The notes under the pieces were generated by a model. That model had not been told where the DNA came from. It did no database searches and saw only the letters and a list, made by a program, of their open reading frames with translations. 64,000 bases of DNA from Helicobacter fennelliae (lineage in GTDB: Bacteria > Campylobacterota > Campylobacteria > Campylobacterales > Helicobacteraceae), in assembly GCF_900451005.1 (NCBI RefSeq), contig NZ_UGIB01000001.1, positions 1,612,001 through 1,676,000 of the forward strand, written 5' to 3'. The position numbers were made by a program, and so were the translations under genes. Positions 30,782 through 40,616 of the stretch are shown here, piece by piece. The stretch's first letter is position 1, and every line of letters starts with the position of its first letter.

Positions 30782-31705
30782 ATGACACATAATATATTTG
30801 CACTTAAATCCAAAATATTATTATGTGTTTTTATTTGTTTTGGTGCTCTCCACTCTGAACCTTCTGCTTTTGAGCTTCAAAGTGGAGCGACCAAAAAAGA
30901 CCTCAAAAAACTTCAAGCGACCAATAAAAATCTCGAAAGCGCAGTGATTGATTACAATGCCAAAATAGAATCCTTAGAGCAATCCCAAGACGGCTTAAAA
31001 AGTATTGTTGATGGGCAGGCTTTGCGTATCAAATCCCTTATAGATTCTACAAATAGCCAAAGCACAACTATTCAGACATTGCAAGCCAAGCTTGAAAAGC
31101 AAAGCACACTGATTGAAACCCTGCAACAAAAGCTAGATTCTCATACGCAAACAATCGATCAACTAAATACCAAAATCAACGATCTGAACGCCCTAATAAC
31201 CAAAATCAACGATAGTGTATTAACAAAGCTCAATGCCCTCGCGGACAATAAAAGCACCACAGATAGCAAAAAAGATAAATCCCAAAGCCCAAAATCTAGC
31301 TCTTCGCCTTCATTATCATCAATTAAAAATCCAGATAAAAAGAAAGAAGCCATAGATTTTGCAAGAAAAATGTATAGAGAAGGCAAGCTAAACGAATCAA
31401 AAGAAATCTACCAATGGCTTGCTGACAACGACTACAAAGCCGCTTCGAGTTTATATATGGTTGGCGAAATTTTATACCAGCAACAAAAATACACAGAAGC
31501 AATCGCTTCCTACAAAAAAAGCGCGTCTTTAGATGAAAAAGCTTCTTATATGCCTATTCTTTTATGGCATACTGCTTGGGCTTTCAGATATTCTAAAGAC
31601 TTAATAAACTACAATAAATTCTTAGATTCTCTAATCTATCTTTATCCAGAAAGCGAACAAGGCAAAAAAGCCAAAGATCTAAAAAACAAGGAGATAAAAA
31701 AATGA
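30782..31705 (+). CDS. ybgF: Tol-Pal accessory protein YbgF/CpoB-like
   Basis: 307 residues: signal peptide (ILLCVFICFGALHS), a long coiled coil at about 40-150 with repeated Leu/Gln/Ser heptads, a Ser-rich linker, and a TPR-like C-terminus (ASSLYMVGEILYQQQKYTEA, then IASYKKSASL). CpoB coordinates Tol with peptidoglycan synthesis in E. coli; the same role is inferred from position. It overlaps slyD by four bases. Confidence 0.88.
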   Translation: MTHNIFALKSKILLCVFICFGALHSEPSAFELQSGATKKDLKKLQATNKNLESAVIDYNAKIESLEQSQDGLKSIVDGQALRIKSLIDSTNSQSTTIQTLQAKLEKQSTLIETLQQKLDSHTQTIDQLNTKINDLNALITKINDSVLTKLNALADNKSTTDSKKDKSQSPKSSSSPSLSSIKNPDKKKEAIDFARKMYREGKLNESKEIYQWLADNDYKAASSLYMVGEILYQQQKYTEAIASYKKSASLDEKASYMPILLWHTAWAFRYSKDLINYNKFLDSLIYLYPESEQGKKAKDLKNKEIKK

Positions 31706-32271
31706 GTCAAATAACAAAAAATCAAGTCGTATCCATAATTTACGAAGTCAAAGACGCTGACACTCAAGAGATTGTCGATAGCAATACACAAGGAAAACCT
31801 TTAGAATTCCTTGTCGGAGCTGGGCAAATCATTTCAGGATTAGAAAAATCTATCCTTGAATCCAAAAAAGGAGACAAGCTCAATGTCTCAATCCCGCCAG
31901 AAGAAGCATACGGAATCTACCAATCCGACTATCTACAAGAAGTCCCAAGAGATCAGTTTGAGGGCATTACTCTTGAAGCGGGTATGACTCTTTTTGGTCA
32001 AGCTGAAAATGGTCAAACCATTCAAGTTGTAGTCAAAGATTTTAACGAATCAAATGTGATTATTGATTACAATCACCCTCTTGCTGGCAAAACACTGCTT
32101 TTTGATGTCGAGATAACCGATGTCCGAGATGCGACGTCTGATGAGATTCTGCAAGGTGGCGTTGGCGGGGGCTGTGGCTGCGGAGGCTGTGGCTGTGCGG
32201 GAGAATCTGAAGAATCCAAAGATGCTTGCCATTCACACGATAACAATCACTCTTGCGGTTGCCATCATTAA
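31702..32271 (+). CDS. slyD: FKBP-type peptidyl-prolyl isomerase SlyD
   Basis: 189 residues: FKBP domain with LVGAGQIISGLEKSILESKK, the insert-in-flap domain (PPEEAYGIYQSDYLQEVPRD), and a Cys/His-rich tail (VGGGCGCGGCGCAG then CHSHDNNHSCGCHH). The tail binds nickel; SlyD feeds nickel to hydrogenase with HypB in other bacteria, and nickel enzymes are central in Helicobacter. Cis-trans isomerase and holdase activities are also expected. Confidence 0.95.
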   Translation: MSQITKNQVVSIIYEVKDADTQEIVDSNTQGKPLEFLVGAGQIISGLEKSILESKKGDKLNVSIPPEEAYGIYQSDYLQEVPRDQFEGITLEAGMTLFGQAENGQTIQVVVKDFNESNVIIDYNHPLAGKTLLFDVEITDVRDATSDEILQGGVGGGCGCGGCGCAGESEESKDACHSHDNNHSCGCHH

Positions 32272-32345
32272 TGCTTTAGTCTAGCCTGCCCCGAAATGTG
32301 CGCCTAAATTGCATTGCAGTATAAATGATATAAATAATGGCATAA

Positions 32346-32858
32346 ATGATGTATAAGATTTTAGTATTTATATTATCCATAAATCTTCTGTATGGATTTG
32401 GTGAAAACATCAAATCCATAGAAGCAGACTTCACCCAGCAAACCAAAAGTCAAGATAGCACTTTGACATACAAGGGGCATTTTTATGCCAAATCCAACTC
32501 CAAAGCCAAATGGATATACACTGCCCCAACACACAAAGAAATCTACATCAATGATACGCTAACAATCGTGTATGAGCCACTTTTGGAGCAAGCGACAATC
32601 GGCAAATCTCGCAACAATATAGACTTTTTGCATATCCTTCAGCAAGCCAAGCAAATCGATAAGCAAACATACAACACCACTTTTGAAAATACAACCTACA
32701 CGCTCACAACAAAGGACAATCTCCCCTACACACTCGAATTTCACGATGAATTTGACAATCAAATCACCATTACTTTTTCTCATATCCAAATCAACCAAAC
32801 AATGCAAGATGAGATTTTTACCTTTGTCCCGCCACCGCACATTGACATTATTCAGTAG
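32346..32858 (+). CDS. lolA: Outer-membrane lipoprotein carrier LolA
   Basis: 170 residues with signal peptide (ILVFILSINLLYGFG) and the LolA fold: IEADFTQQTKSQDSTLTYKG, then AKWIYTAPTHKEIYINDTLT, a typical FYxxxPxxRW-like start for the family. It shuttles lipoproteins such as Pal through the periplasm. Start uncertainty is only between two adjacent ATGs (32346 or 32349). Confidence 0.9.
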   Translation: MMYKILVFILSINLLYGFGENIKSIEADFTQQTKSQDSTLTYKGHFYAKSNSKAKWIYTAPTHKEIYINDTLTIVYEPLLEQATIGKSRNNIDFLHILQQAKQIDKQTYNTTFENTTYTLTTKDNLPYTLEFHDEFDNQITITFSHIQINQTMQDEIFTFVPPPHIDIIQ

Positions 32859-33220
32859 ATTCTGATTCTCGTTGTTTAGCCTCACAAACGCAAAATCTTA
32901 TCATCATTACACGCAAAGTAATCCAAAATAAATCACAATCCAAATAACAAAAAACACAACCAACCAAAAAAACAGCAAAAATTAAAAAAAATATGTTTAT
33001 TTCTGTATCATTTTAGTAAAGTTTAAGCTTACCAAAGAGTATAACTATTTTTTTAACTTTAATCAAAAGTATTCCATAGATTCTCGATCAAAATAAAGCA
33101 ATCAAAGCTTTTTGGCTTGGGATTTATGGATATATGGTAAGGAGTAAAAATGAATACAAATAAAAAGTTTGTCTGCAAAAATTCTCATTATAATGCTTTA
33201 AAAGAGAATAATATCTCTAT

Positions 33221-33230
33221 GGGGGGGGGG
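33221..33230 (+). repeat. Poly-G tract (10 G), ATG-G-CTAAG context
   Basis: Ten consecutive G in the early part of the autotransporter frame, 71 bases after its ATG. Slipped-strand changes would shift the frame. The flanking AT...CTAAG is identical to the tract at 58656-58665. Confidence 0.85.
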
Positions 33231-33350
33231 CTAAGAAAGCCTAATCATCGCGTTTTCAGACGGATTTTGGATTCCGCAGAATCCAATTTTTATTGTGTGG
33301 ATTTGTATAATGCCAATCACAATGGCAGGGTGGATTCTGTAAAGAATCAA

Positions 33351-33515
33351 AGTTGCAATGACAACATTACGCGTCATTGCGAGCGAAGCTAAGCAATCCA
33401 TAATACACAATCTATCACTTGTCATTCTGAAGCGAAAGCCAAAGATTCCATACATAAAATAATCAAGAAAAGAAATACAATAGAATCTGTGGATTCTAGA
33501 TTGCCACGCAAAACT
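33351..33515 (+). repeat. Direct repeat flanking the autotransporter, left copy
   Basis: About 165 bases, from AGTTGCAATGACAACATTAC to TCAAGAAAAGAAATAC and beyond, recur in the same orientation at 36532-36700 with scattered differences. It contains REP half-sites (GCGTCATTGCGAGCG; TGTCATTCTGAAGCG). It lies within the N-terminal reading frame of the autotransporter. Confidence 0.7.
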
Positions 33516-33603
33516 TTCGATTTTGCTCGCAATGACGATTTTTTACTGGATTCTAGTTTTTCTGGATTGCCACGACTTCTTGCGAAGTCTCGCAATGACG
33601 AGG
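33516..33603 (+). repeat. REP-like palindromes inside the autotransporter leader
   Basis: TTGCTCGCAATGACGATTTT and GGATTGCCACGACTTCTTGC, then GAAGTCTCGCAATGACGAG, are REP units. They are read in frame as FARNDDFLLD and SGLPRLLAKSRNDE, immediately before the signal peptide. Confidence 0.65.
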
Positions 33604-36077
33604 TAAAAAATCACAAAAACACCAAATCAAAGCAATGCCTCAAATCTGTAATCTTTGCATTTTTTGGCTTGGCTTCGCCGGCAGTAGCGATTGACATCAG
33701 CAGTGGCAGATGTGGTGATGGAAGTATCAGCACTTTGGGTGACTGTATGATTATCTCAAGCCCGACAGATCTGATTGACATTAAAGGCAATAATAGCGGG
33801 ATAAATCTTGATATATCCTCAAATGCCACAGGAGGACTCAAGGTAGAATCTAACGTAAGTCTTGGCACGCTCACTATCAATGGTAGTCTAAGCAATAGCG
33901 GGACATTTAGCCAGATAGCAGCCAATGCTGGCGGAAATGCAAGCATTTATCTTAATGGCAGGATTAATACCATTATCAATAATGGTGTGATAGGCGATGC
34001 AAGCAAGCTCACAGGGCAAGCTAGCGATTATGCGTATGCTATTTATATGACTAGCAATTCTTCAATTATTCGATAACCAACAATGGCTCTATGTATGGAG
34101 ATATAGAAACTGCAAGCGGTGCAAATCAATTTAGCTTCACAAATAATGGCTCTATGACATTCAATTCCCTAGGCGCAATGCTCAAATCTGATTTGACTAT
34201 CCTTACAAATAACGGAGAAATGAGAAAAGTAGCACAAGATGCTACTGGAAGCACCTCAATAGGGATTATTACCTTTGATCTTGCCAATCAATCATCACGA
34301 GGCTATCTTACTCATAATGCATATGCAAGAATCTATGGAATAATCAGAAATGGAAGTAGTGGATCAACACAAGGCATACTCACTATTAAAAACAAGGGAT
34401 TTGTGGTTAATGATGGGAAATTCGCAGACTTGTCAAATAACAATAGCAGTAGCACTACTGGCACGCAAATCATCGTCAAAGAATGGCATGTTACACGAGA
34501 TTTTGCTTTCACGGGCAAAAACATCACTTTTTTGCCCGGATCGATTAGAATCGATCCTGTGGTGGGGCTCATTAATGCGCTAGAGACTGGGTGTAGTAAT
34601 CTTGCAACTAGCGACACTGGCTTAGAATGCCTCATCAAGCCCGGAGATAATGGCACTGGAACACAAAATAGTAATGTCGATGACAAAAACACCTTAGCAA
34701 ATCTAATAGCAAATGGTAATCTCAAAGACTCTGTCTTTGGCGACATCATTGATAGTAGCTGGAATCTCACAGAGCGAGGACTTCGAAGTTTGTCAAATGA
34801 CTTTGCTGATGCGTCAAAGACATTGCATCAGACTTTAAATACAAACTTCAATGTCAGGGCGTTTTTTATCGATAGTGTCTTGGCAAATGCAGCGATGAGT
34901 GGAGGCGGAATGCTTATCCATTCTAATACAGGAATCAAAAAAGTCCAATCACCAGTAGAATCTAGCACAAACAACACAAACAATAAAACCAACACAAAAA
35001 ATCCTGCAAACAACAAAAAAGGCGCAAAAGGTGCGAGATTTGAGAGTGAAGGAGGCTTTGGCAGTGTCTGATGAAGCATTTGACTCTCATTATGCAGCAT
35101 TGACTCAAGACTCCAATCTCGCGCAAGCGCAAAAGACAGAGAATTTTAGAGCTTCTGGGTTTTTCTTGCCTTATTACAACAAAAGCACAATCGCTATCAC
35201 AGGCACAACACAAGCAAATGTCAATAGCGTAGGCTATATCAAAGGTGGCATTATGGGAGGGCATTTTTTTACACGAAGTGGGACTTATGGCGTGTATGCC
35301 GGATATGAGGCTTCAGACTTTGCTGTCGAGCACAATAGAGCACCTCTTGATTTAAATATCAACTCGTATTTCTTAGGAATAAAGTATTCGACACTTATCG
35401 CTAAGGCTGGAAATCATAGCTTTTTTATCAAAGCTGATGTAAGGGGGCTATTTAATAGAATCAATGGAAATATCAGCTATACTACCGACCTTATCACCGC
35501 CAAAGGCAAGCTGCGACAACTGCTTGGACTTATACCGCAGAGCTAGGGATAGGCGATAGCTGGGCTATCACTCAAAAAACTCTGCTTACGCCTACATTAT
35601 CATTTGGGTATCTAGGAAGCTATACAGAAGGATTTGATCTGGCATTAAATAGAACTGATAGCTATGGGGCAGGACGAAAGCTTATCGATGCGACAAATGA
35701 TACAACGATTAATAACTTCTTTACAATGCAATTTAGCGCGAAGTTTTATCAAGGGCTATTTAAGAAATTAGGATTTGTAACGTAAGCTGGAGGGAAATAT
35801 ATCTTTAATCCAAAGACAACTTCATCTGGGGTTGTAGAGTTGTTTGGAAATAGTGCTTTTTCACAAACTTCTACAAGATCGTATTTTATACAAGATCTGT
35901 ATGGCTACGCGCAAGCTGGGCTTATGCTCAATGTAGAGAAAAATATCAATGTGAGCTTGAACTATAATGGACTTTTTGCAAGCACGATAGAATCTCATAC
36001 TGCGTATATGCAATTTGACTGGTTGTTTTAGGGCTGTTTGGGGGAAGTTGCTAGTTTTGAAACCATATCGTCAATCC

Positions 36078-36222
36078 ACATTGTCATTCTGAAGGAGTGC
36101 AAAGCACGACTGAAGAATCCAGCAAATAAGTCGTCATTGCGAGCCGATTTATCGGCGTGGCAATCCATTTTGTCGGTATTGTCATTGCGAAGCCCTTTAG
36201 GGCTGTGGCAATCCACTTTTTG
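36078..36222. repeat. REP-like palindromic repeat cluster downstream of the autotransporter
   Basis: TTGTCATTCTGAAGGAGTGC, then CATTGCGAGCCGATTTATCGG, then GTCATTGCGAAGCCCTTTAG with GGGCTGTGGCAATCC form a run of REP units with complementary ends. The following 36223-36500 is purine-rich and low in complexity (GAAAGAAAGAAATAAAG) and shows no gene. Confidence 0.7.
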
Positions 36223-36499
36223 ATTTTTAGATTCTGGATTCATATCAAATCAAGGAGGTGCAAAAGCAAAAATACAAAAAAGCAAGAAAATAAAATGAGG
36301 GCTTACTACATAGGGGGGACAGAGGCTTACGCAACAAGGGGAAGTTGAAAAGCCAAAAAGAAAGAAAGAAATAAAGAAAAAAAGAAGTCTAACAAAAAAG
36401 TCTGTAACAAGTCTCAATGCGATAATGTGATACATTGAGACTTAAAAATCATTAGGAAAAATGTCATTCTAGGGCTTTGCAAAAGCAAAAGAATTTAGA

Positions 36500-36731
36500 A
36501 AATTTTGTCATTGCGAGCGTGGCAAAATAAAAAGTCGCAATGACAACATTACGCGTCATTGCGAACAAAGTGAAGTAATCCATAATATACAATCTATCAT
36601 TTGTCATTCTGAAGGAGTGCAAAGCACGACTGAAGAATCCATACATAAAACAATCAAGAAAAGAAATACGATAGATTCTATGGATTGCCACGCAAGGATA
36701 AACCTTGCTCACAATGACGATTCACTTTTTG
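36500..36731. repeat. REP cluster containing the right copy of the direct repeat
   Basis: Holds the right copy (about 36532-36700) of the repeat at 33351-33515, plus further REP units TTTTGTCATTGCGAGCGTGG and GATTGCCACGCAAGGATAAA with CCTTGCTCACAATGACG. No gene is seen between the autotransporter end and mutS2. Confidence 0.7.
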
Positions 36732-36824
36732 GATTCTTTGCTTAAGTAATGACAAAATAAAAAGTCGCATCTGCAAATATAAAGCTTGGATTATAACGCT
36801 CACTTAAAAATAGCGATAAGCAAC

Positions 36825-39299
36825 TCACAATCGCACGATTTTTGCGCCCATACCGCCCATATTTATCGGCGCGTCATCAAAATGTATGACTTTTGGGTGT
36901 GATTTGAGAAAATCACTCACGACTTTAGAAAGCCTGCCTGTGCCGATCCCATGGCAAATCAGCACCTCATCAAACCCCGCCATAAGACAATCAGACAAAA
37001 ACTTATCAAGCCTCTCTAATGCCTCCTCTGCGCGCAATCCATGCAAATCCAAACTCACATGAGCATTTTTGACTTTTGGGTAAGTTATGTGCGCCATAAA
37101 TCGCCCGCTACTGCCCCCGCGAGAATCCCCACGAGAATCCACAATAGAATCTATGTGAGAATCTATAATAGCTCCCCCGCCAAACTTCTTTGATTTTCGC
37201 CATATAGAATCTTTGGAATCTTTAATCAATTTGCTAGATTCTAAGCTTGCTTTGTTTTTGCTATGTAACTCATTATCAAGCCCGCCATTATCAAGCTTTC
37301 TATTATCAAGCCCGCTATTATCAAATCTATCAAGCCCGCTATGATTCCCATTGCAAAGTTGCAATACATTTTTATTGACTTTGAGCCGCATTCCAGAATC
37401 TAGCTCCACTAAACAATTATGCGCATTCACACTCACAATCACGCCTCTTTGCACGTTGTATTTGACCATATCGCCTATCCCTAGCTCTTTTGTCTGCTCT
37501 TTTGGGGCAAAAGATTCTGAAGATTTTAGCGTCGAGAGAATCTTATTTGCATTATTCATATTGCGATGTATTTGATTGATTGTTTTTGCCTGCGTTTTGA
37601 GTGAGGAGAGCGCGTCTTGATATGTTTGCTCTAAATGATGTGATTTTTGCTGGTATTTTGCTTTTAGCTCCTGCCCCAAATGCGCGTATTCAAGCTTTTT
37701 GCGCTCGTATTGCTTGATTGTCTCTTCAAGCTCTTTGTGCTTGTTTTTGAGCTGTATTTCTAGCTGTGCGGATCGCTCTATAAGGTGATTGAGTCGCTCT
37801 TTGTCCTCGCCATAATGCTCCATTGCACGCGCAATGATAGATTTTGGAATCCCATATCGTTTCGCTGTTTCAAACGCATAGCTTTTGCCTATGCTTCCAT
37901 GCATAAATTCAAAAGTCGGCTTGGCTTGTTGGACATCATAAATCGCCGCGCTCATCTGCACTCTAGAATCGCTTGCCATAAGTGAGGCTAGCCTTTTGTG
38001 GTGGGTTGTGATGATGACTTTGGCATTGTTGTTTAATAAACTCTCCAAAAGTGCCTTATACAAGCTTGCTGCTTCATCTGCATCAGTGCCAAGCTCAATC
38101 TCATCAACCCCTAGCAATAAATCTTTAACCCCGAGAATCTGGCTAAATTCTAGCATTCTGCCTGCAAAAGTGCTTATGTCGTTTTTGGTGCTTTGCGGAT
38201 CATTGATAATGGCTCTGATATGCTTAAAATGCGGAATCTGGCTTTTGTGGGGATTGATTTTCATCGGTAGGAGATATTTTGCCAAAAACACACTTGATAA
38301 AATCGATTTTAAAAGCATAGTTTTACCGCCTGCATTCACGCCGGTGATAAGCAAAAGCTGCTGTGTGAAGTCAATATAAATTGGCTTTGGACGCTCCAAA
38401 ATGGGGTGTGAGAATCCATGCAAAATGATGTTTTGTGTGTTTTTGGTAGGCAATACAAATTCTAAATCAAACTGCTTTGCAAACGCCACCCTCGCCTGCA
38501 ATGAGTCAAAATAATCAAATTCTTTATTGATAAATTGCAAAAACAATATATGCTTACGCAAAATCTCGCTTAACTCTGCGCAGATTTTATACATTTGGCT
38601 TGAGTGCTCATCTTCTAAGTCTTTTTGCTTTTGGTAGAGGTTTTGGATATTTTGCGGAAGGAGATAAAAAAATCCACTTTGTGATCGCATAAGCACAGAA
38701 CCTTTAATTACGCGCGTATAGCCGGCTTTAAGCAAAAGCGTTTGGGTGTTGTTTATCAGGTGGATTTGCTTATCGACCAAAAATTCCTGCAATCCTGACA
38801 AGCTCAAAAGATTGGCAAGCTCGCTTTGGATTTGCTTTGTAGTGTGAGAAATTGCGCGATTAAGATTATCAAGCTCTTTGTATATGCCCTCTTTGAAGTT
38901 TTTGTCATCATCAAAAATATCAATAAGACTTAGCAAGGATTCTGGAATGAGGATTTTTTCTAGCATTTGGTGAAGTGTCGGTTGAGAAATAATGTGCTGG
39001 TGTTTTTTGAGTCGGTGAAAATACCCAACAATTTGCAAAAAATAATAAATATCCTCTTTGTGAAGTGTGCCAAATTTTTTGAGATGCAGAATCTGTGTGT
39101 CAAGATGTGGTATTTTTGGCATTGGCGGAATCTGGATTACTTCAAGCTCATCGATGATTTTTTTGTGTGCGAGATAATTCCCCTGAATCAAAAAGTCCTT
39201 TTTGCGCGCAAAAAAAGTATAAAACTTCTCAATCCATTCCTCCAAATCCAAAAGCTTTAACAGGGTTTGATGAGATGATGGGGCAGAATCTAACATCAT
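36825..39299 (-). CDS. mutS2: Endonuclease MutS2
   Basis: 824 residues. The ATPase core has Walker A ITGVNAGGKTMLLKS near residue 315 and LLLGVDEIELGTDADE for Walker B. The C-terminal Smr nuclease domain (about 746-824) starts SLDLHGLRAEEALERL and has CHGIGTGRL. In H. pylori MutS2 suppresses recombination and helps repair oxidative damage rather than mismatch repair. Between about residues 650 and 743 lies an expanded linker of repeated GLDN and DSR/DSI units, encoded by tandem TATCAAGCCCGC-like units and AGAATCT words. It starts 3 bases after the rpoN stop. Confidence 0.95.
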   Translation of the reverse strand: MMLDSAPSSHQTLLKLLDLEEWIEKFYTFFARKKDFLIQGNYLAHKKIIDELEVIQIPPMPKIPHLDTQILHLKKFGTLHKEDIYYFLQIVGYFHRLKKHQHIISQPTLHQMLEKILIPESLLSLIDIFDDDKNFKEGIYKELDNLNRAISHTTKQIQSELANLLSLSGLQEFLVDKQIHLINNTQTLLLKAGYTRVIKGSVLMRSQSGFFYLLPQNIQNLYQKQKDLEDEHSSQMYKICAELSEILRKHILFLQFINKEFDYFDSLQARVAFAKQFDLEFVLPTKNTQNIILHGFSHPILERPKPIYIDFTQQLLLITGVNAGGKTMLLKSILSSVFLAKYLLPMKINPHKSQIPHFKHIRAIINDPQSTKNDISTFAGRMLEFSQILGVKDLLLGVDEIELGTDADEAASLYKALLESLLNNNAKVIITTHHKRLASLMASDSRVQMSAAIYDVQQAKPTFEFMHGSIGKSYAFETAKRYGIPKSIIARAMEHYGEDKERLNHLIERSAQLEIQLKNKHKELEETIKQYERKKLEYAHLGQELKAKYQQKSHHLEQTYQDALSSLKTQAKTINQIHRNMNNANKILSTLKSSESFAPKEQTKELGIGDMVKYNVQRGVIVSVNAHNCLVELDSGMRLKVNKNVLQLCNGNHSGLDRFDNSGLDNRKLDNGGLDNELHSKNKASLESSKLIKDSKDSIWRKSKKFGGGAIIDSHIDSIVDSRGDSRGGSSGRFMAHITYPKVKNAHVSLDLHGLRAEEALERLDKFLSDCLMAGFDEVLICHGIGTGRLSKVVSDFLKSHPKVIHFDDAPINMGGMGAKIVRL
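37275..37345. repeat. Tandem ~15-bp repeat within mutS2
   Basis: Four imperfect units of CCGCTATTATCAAG type encode the GLDN/KLDN repeats of the MutS2 linker. The frame is kept because the unit length is near a multiple of three. Confidence 0.6.
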
Positions 39300-39302
39300 G
39301 CT

Positions 39303-40607
39303 TTAGCCATGTATTTCATAAAGTTTTTTGCGCTCGCTTGAGCTTGCGATATTAAGCTGTTTGCGGTATTTGGTGATTGTGCGGCGCACGATTTTGAGCT
39401 CAAATTTTTCTTCGATCATTTTTTGGATTTTGAGATCGCTTAGGGGTTTTTTGTGGCTTTCGTTTTTGATGATTTCACTTAAAAAATCCTTCAAAGACGC
39501 ATTACTGACATCGCCTTCAATCGCGGTTGTAAAAAAGCTCTTAAGCGAAAAAATCCCTCTTTGGCATTCAAGGTATTTGTTTGAGATCGCGCGCGAAATG
39601 GTGCTTGGGGCATATCCTAGCTCTTGGGCGATGTCTTTGAGCTTCATAGGCTTTATCTCTCCTCCACGAAAAAAATCATATTGATAATCAATAATCATAA
39701 GCCCGACCTTTTTTATCGTGGCTTTACGCATTTCAAGCGCATCGACAAGATCGCGCGCTTCTTTGGTTTTTGACTTGATGTAGTTTTCTGTGTCTTTACC
39801 CTCATTACAAAGCTCCATAGATTCTATCTCAATGATTGGGTAATACTCATCATTTGTGTGCACGATGAGATTCCCCTCCTCTTCTGCAATCAAAATATCT
39901 GGAATCTTAAAAATCTCTTCTACTTCAAATTCAAGCGCGGGCGGGTTTTTGAAATTTTTGATGATTTTCATCGCTTTTTGGTAATGCTTATGCTTTCTAA
40001 ATTGTAAATGATTGTGAAAATTTTGGATAATTTGCTCGCACAAATCATACACTTCATCATCTATGTTTTCAATCGCACTAAGCTGAAAAGAAAAAGATTC
40101 TGTGATGTCTTTTGCGCCAACGCCTCTTGGCTCTAGGAAGCAAAATCTCTGTCGGATTTTTTCGTATTCTTCATAGCTTACATTTATGCACTCTGCGCAC
40201 TCTTTGCAATCCTCCTTAAAATAGCCATCTGTATCAATGCCTTGAATAATATCAAGCGCGATTTCTTGGCTTAGCTGTGTAGGAAAAAGTGGTGGGGTGA
40301 TTTGTCGCTCTAGATTCTGATATAAACTCTCAGAATCTAATGTGAGTTGCTCGATTTTATCGCTGATAGAGTTTTTTGAAGAGTTAAATCTACCAAAGCT
40401 TGAGCTGAAGTTATTTTGCATAGGAAGCTTGATATTTAAAAGCGGATTCTCATTGACATATTGCTTAAGAATATCCTCAACCTCAAACAAATCTCCTTGC
40501 AGAATCGGAAGCCAGCTTTTAAGCGTGGTTGAGAGCTTGCCTTTGACATTTTGCCGCAATCGCCCGCCTGCGCCCATTCCTCCTCTTGCTCCTGCTGCTT
40601 GCGCCAC
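39303..40607 (-). CDS. rpoN: RNA polymerase sigma-54 factor RpoN
   Basis: 434 residues. Directs transcription of middle flagellar genes with the activator FlgR in Helicobacter. Region I (KLSTTLKSWLPILQGDLFEV), the core-binding middle, a helix-turn-helix (LKDIAQELGYAPSTISRAIS) and the RpoN box (IVRRTITKYRKQLNI) are present. The start is uncertain: GTG at 40607 adds a Gly/Ala-rich leader (AQAAGARGGMGAGG) unusual for the family; the next ATG (40577) has AGGAGG only two bases before it. Confidence 0.95.
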   Translation of the reverse strand: MAQAAGARGGMGAGGRLRQNVKGKLSTTLKSWLPILQGDLFEVEDILKQYVNENPLLNIKLPMQNNFSSSFGRFNSSKNSISDKIEQLTLDSESLYQNLERQITPPLFPTQLSQEIALDIIQGIDTDGYFKEDCKECAECINVSYEEYEKIRQRFCFLEPRGVGAKDITESFSFQLSAIENIDDEVYDLCEQIIQNFHNHLQFRKHKHYQKAMKIIKNFKNPPALEFEVEEIFKIPDILIAEEEGNLIVHTNDEYYPIIEIESMELCNEGKDTENYIKSKTKEARDLVDALEMRKATIKKVGLMIIDYQYDFFRGGEIKPMKLKDIAQELGYAPSTISRAISNKYLECQRGIFSLKSFFTTAIEGDVSNASLKDFLSEIIKNESHKKPLSDLKIQKMIEEKFELKIVRRTITKYRKQLNIASSSERKKLYEIHG

Positions 40608-40616
40608 AATCCACCC

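Larger units (their letters stand above)
33150..36031 (+). pseudogene. Type V autotransporter with poly-G switch and in-frame REP insertions, broken by several lesions
   Basis: GTAAGGAG and an ATG at 33150 open a frame that carries a 10-G run (33221-33230, read MGGGLRK), then REP-derived sequence. A TAA at 33390-33392 interrupts it. The same frame continues to a signal peptide (SVIFAFFGLASPAVA, near 33640) and a Gly/Ser/Asn-rich beta-helix passenger, to 34076. Shifts near 34070, 35050 and 35505 and a TAA at 35783-35785 follow. The last piece is an autotransporter barrel ending in FDWLF, with the usual terminal Phe. At least five lesions make this a pseudogene, though the poly-G implies it was once phase-variable. 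The substrate or adhesin role is unknown. Confidence 0.85.

Noticed and set aside
32860-33149. Possible small gene between lolA and the autotransporter
   Set aside because: AT-rich, with stops in all frames and no start with a ribosome site; only promoter-like sequence.
33489-34076. GTG at 33489 as the true start of the autotransporter
   Set aside because: It has no ribosome site and lies within REP sequence. The ATG at 33150 has GTAAGGAG and is in the same frame.
36157-36348. Short open frames in the 36.1-36.4 kb gap
   Set aside because: Built from REP units and a purine-rich tract; no ribosome site or conserved domain.
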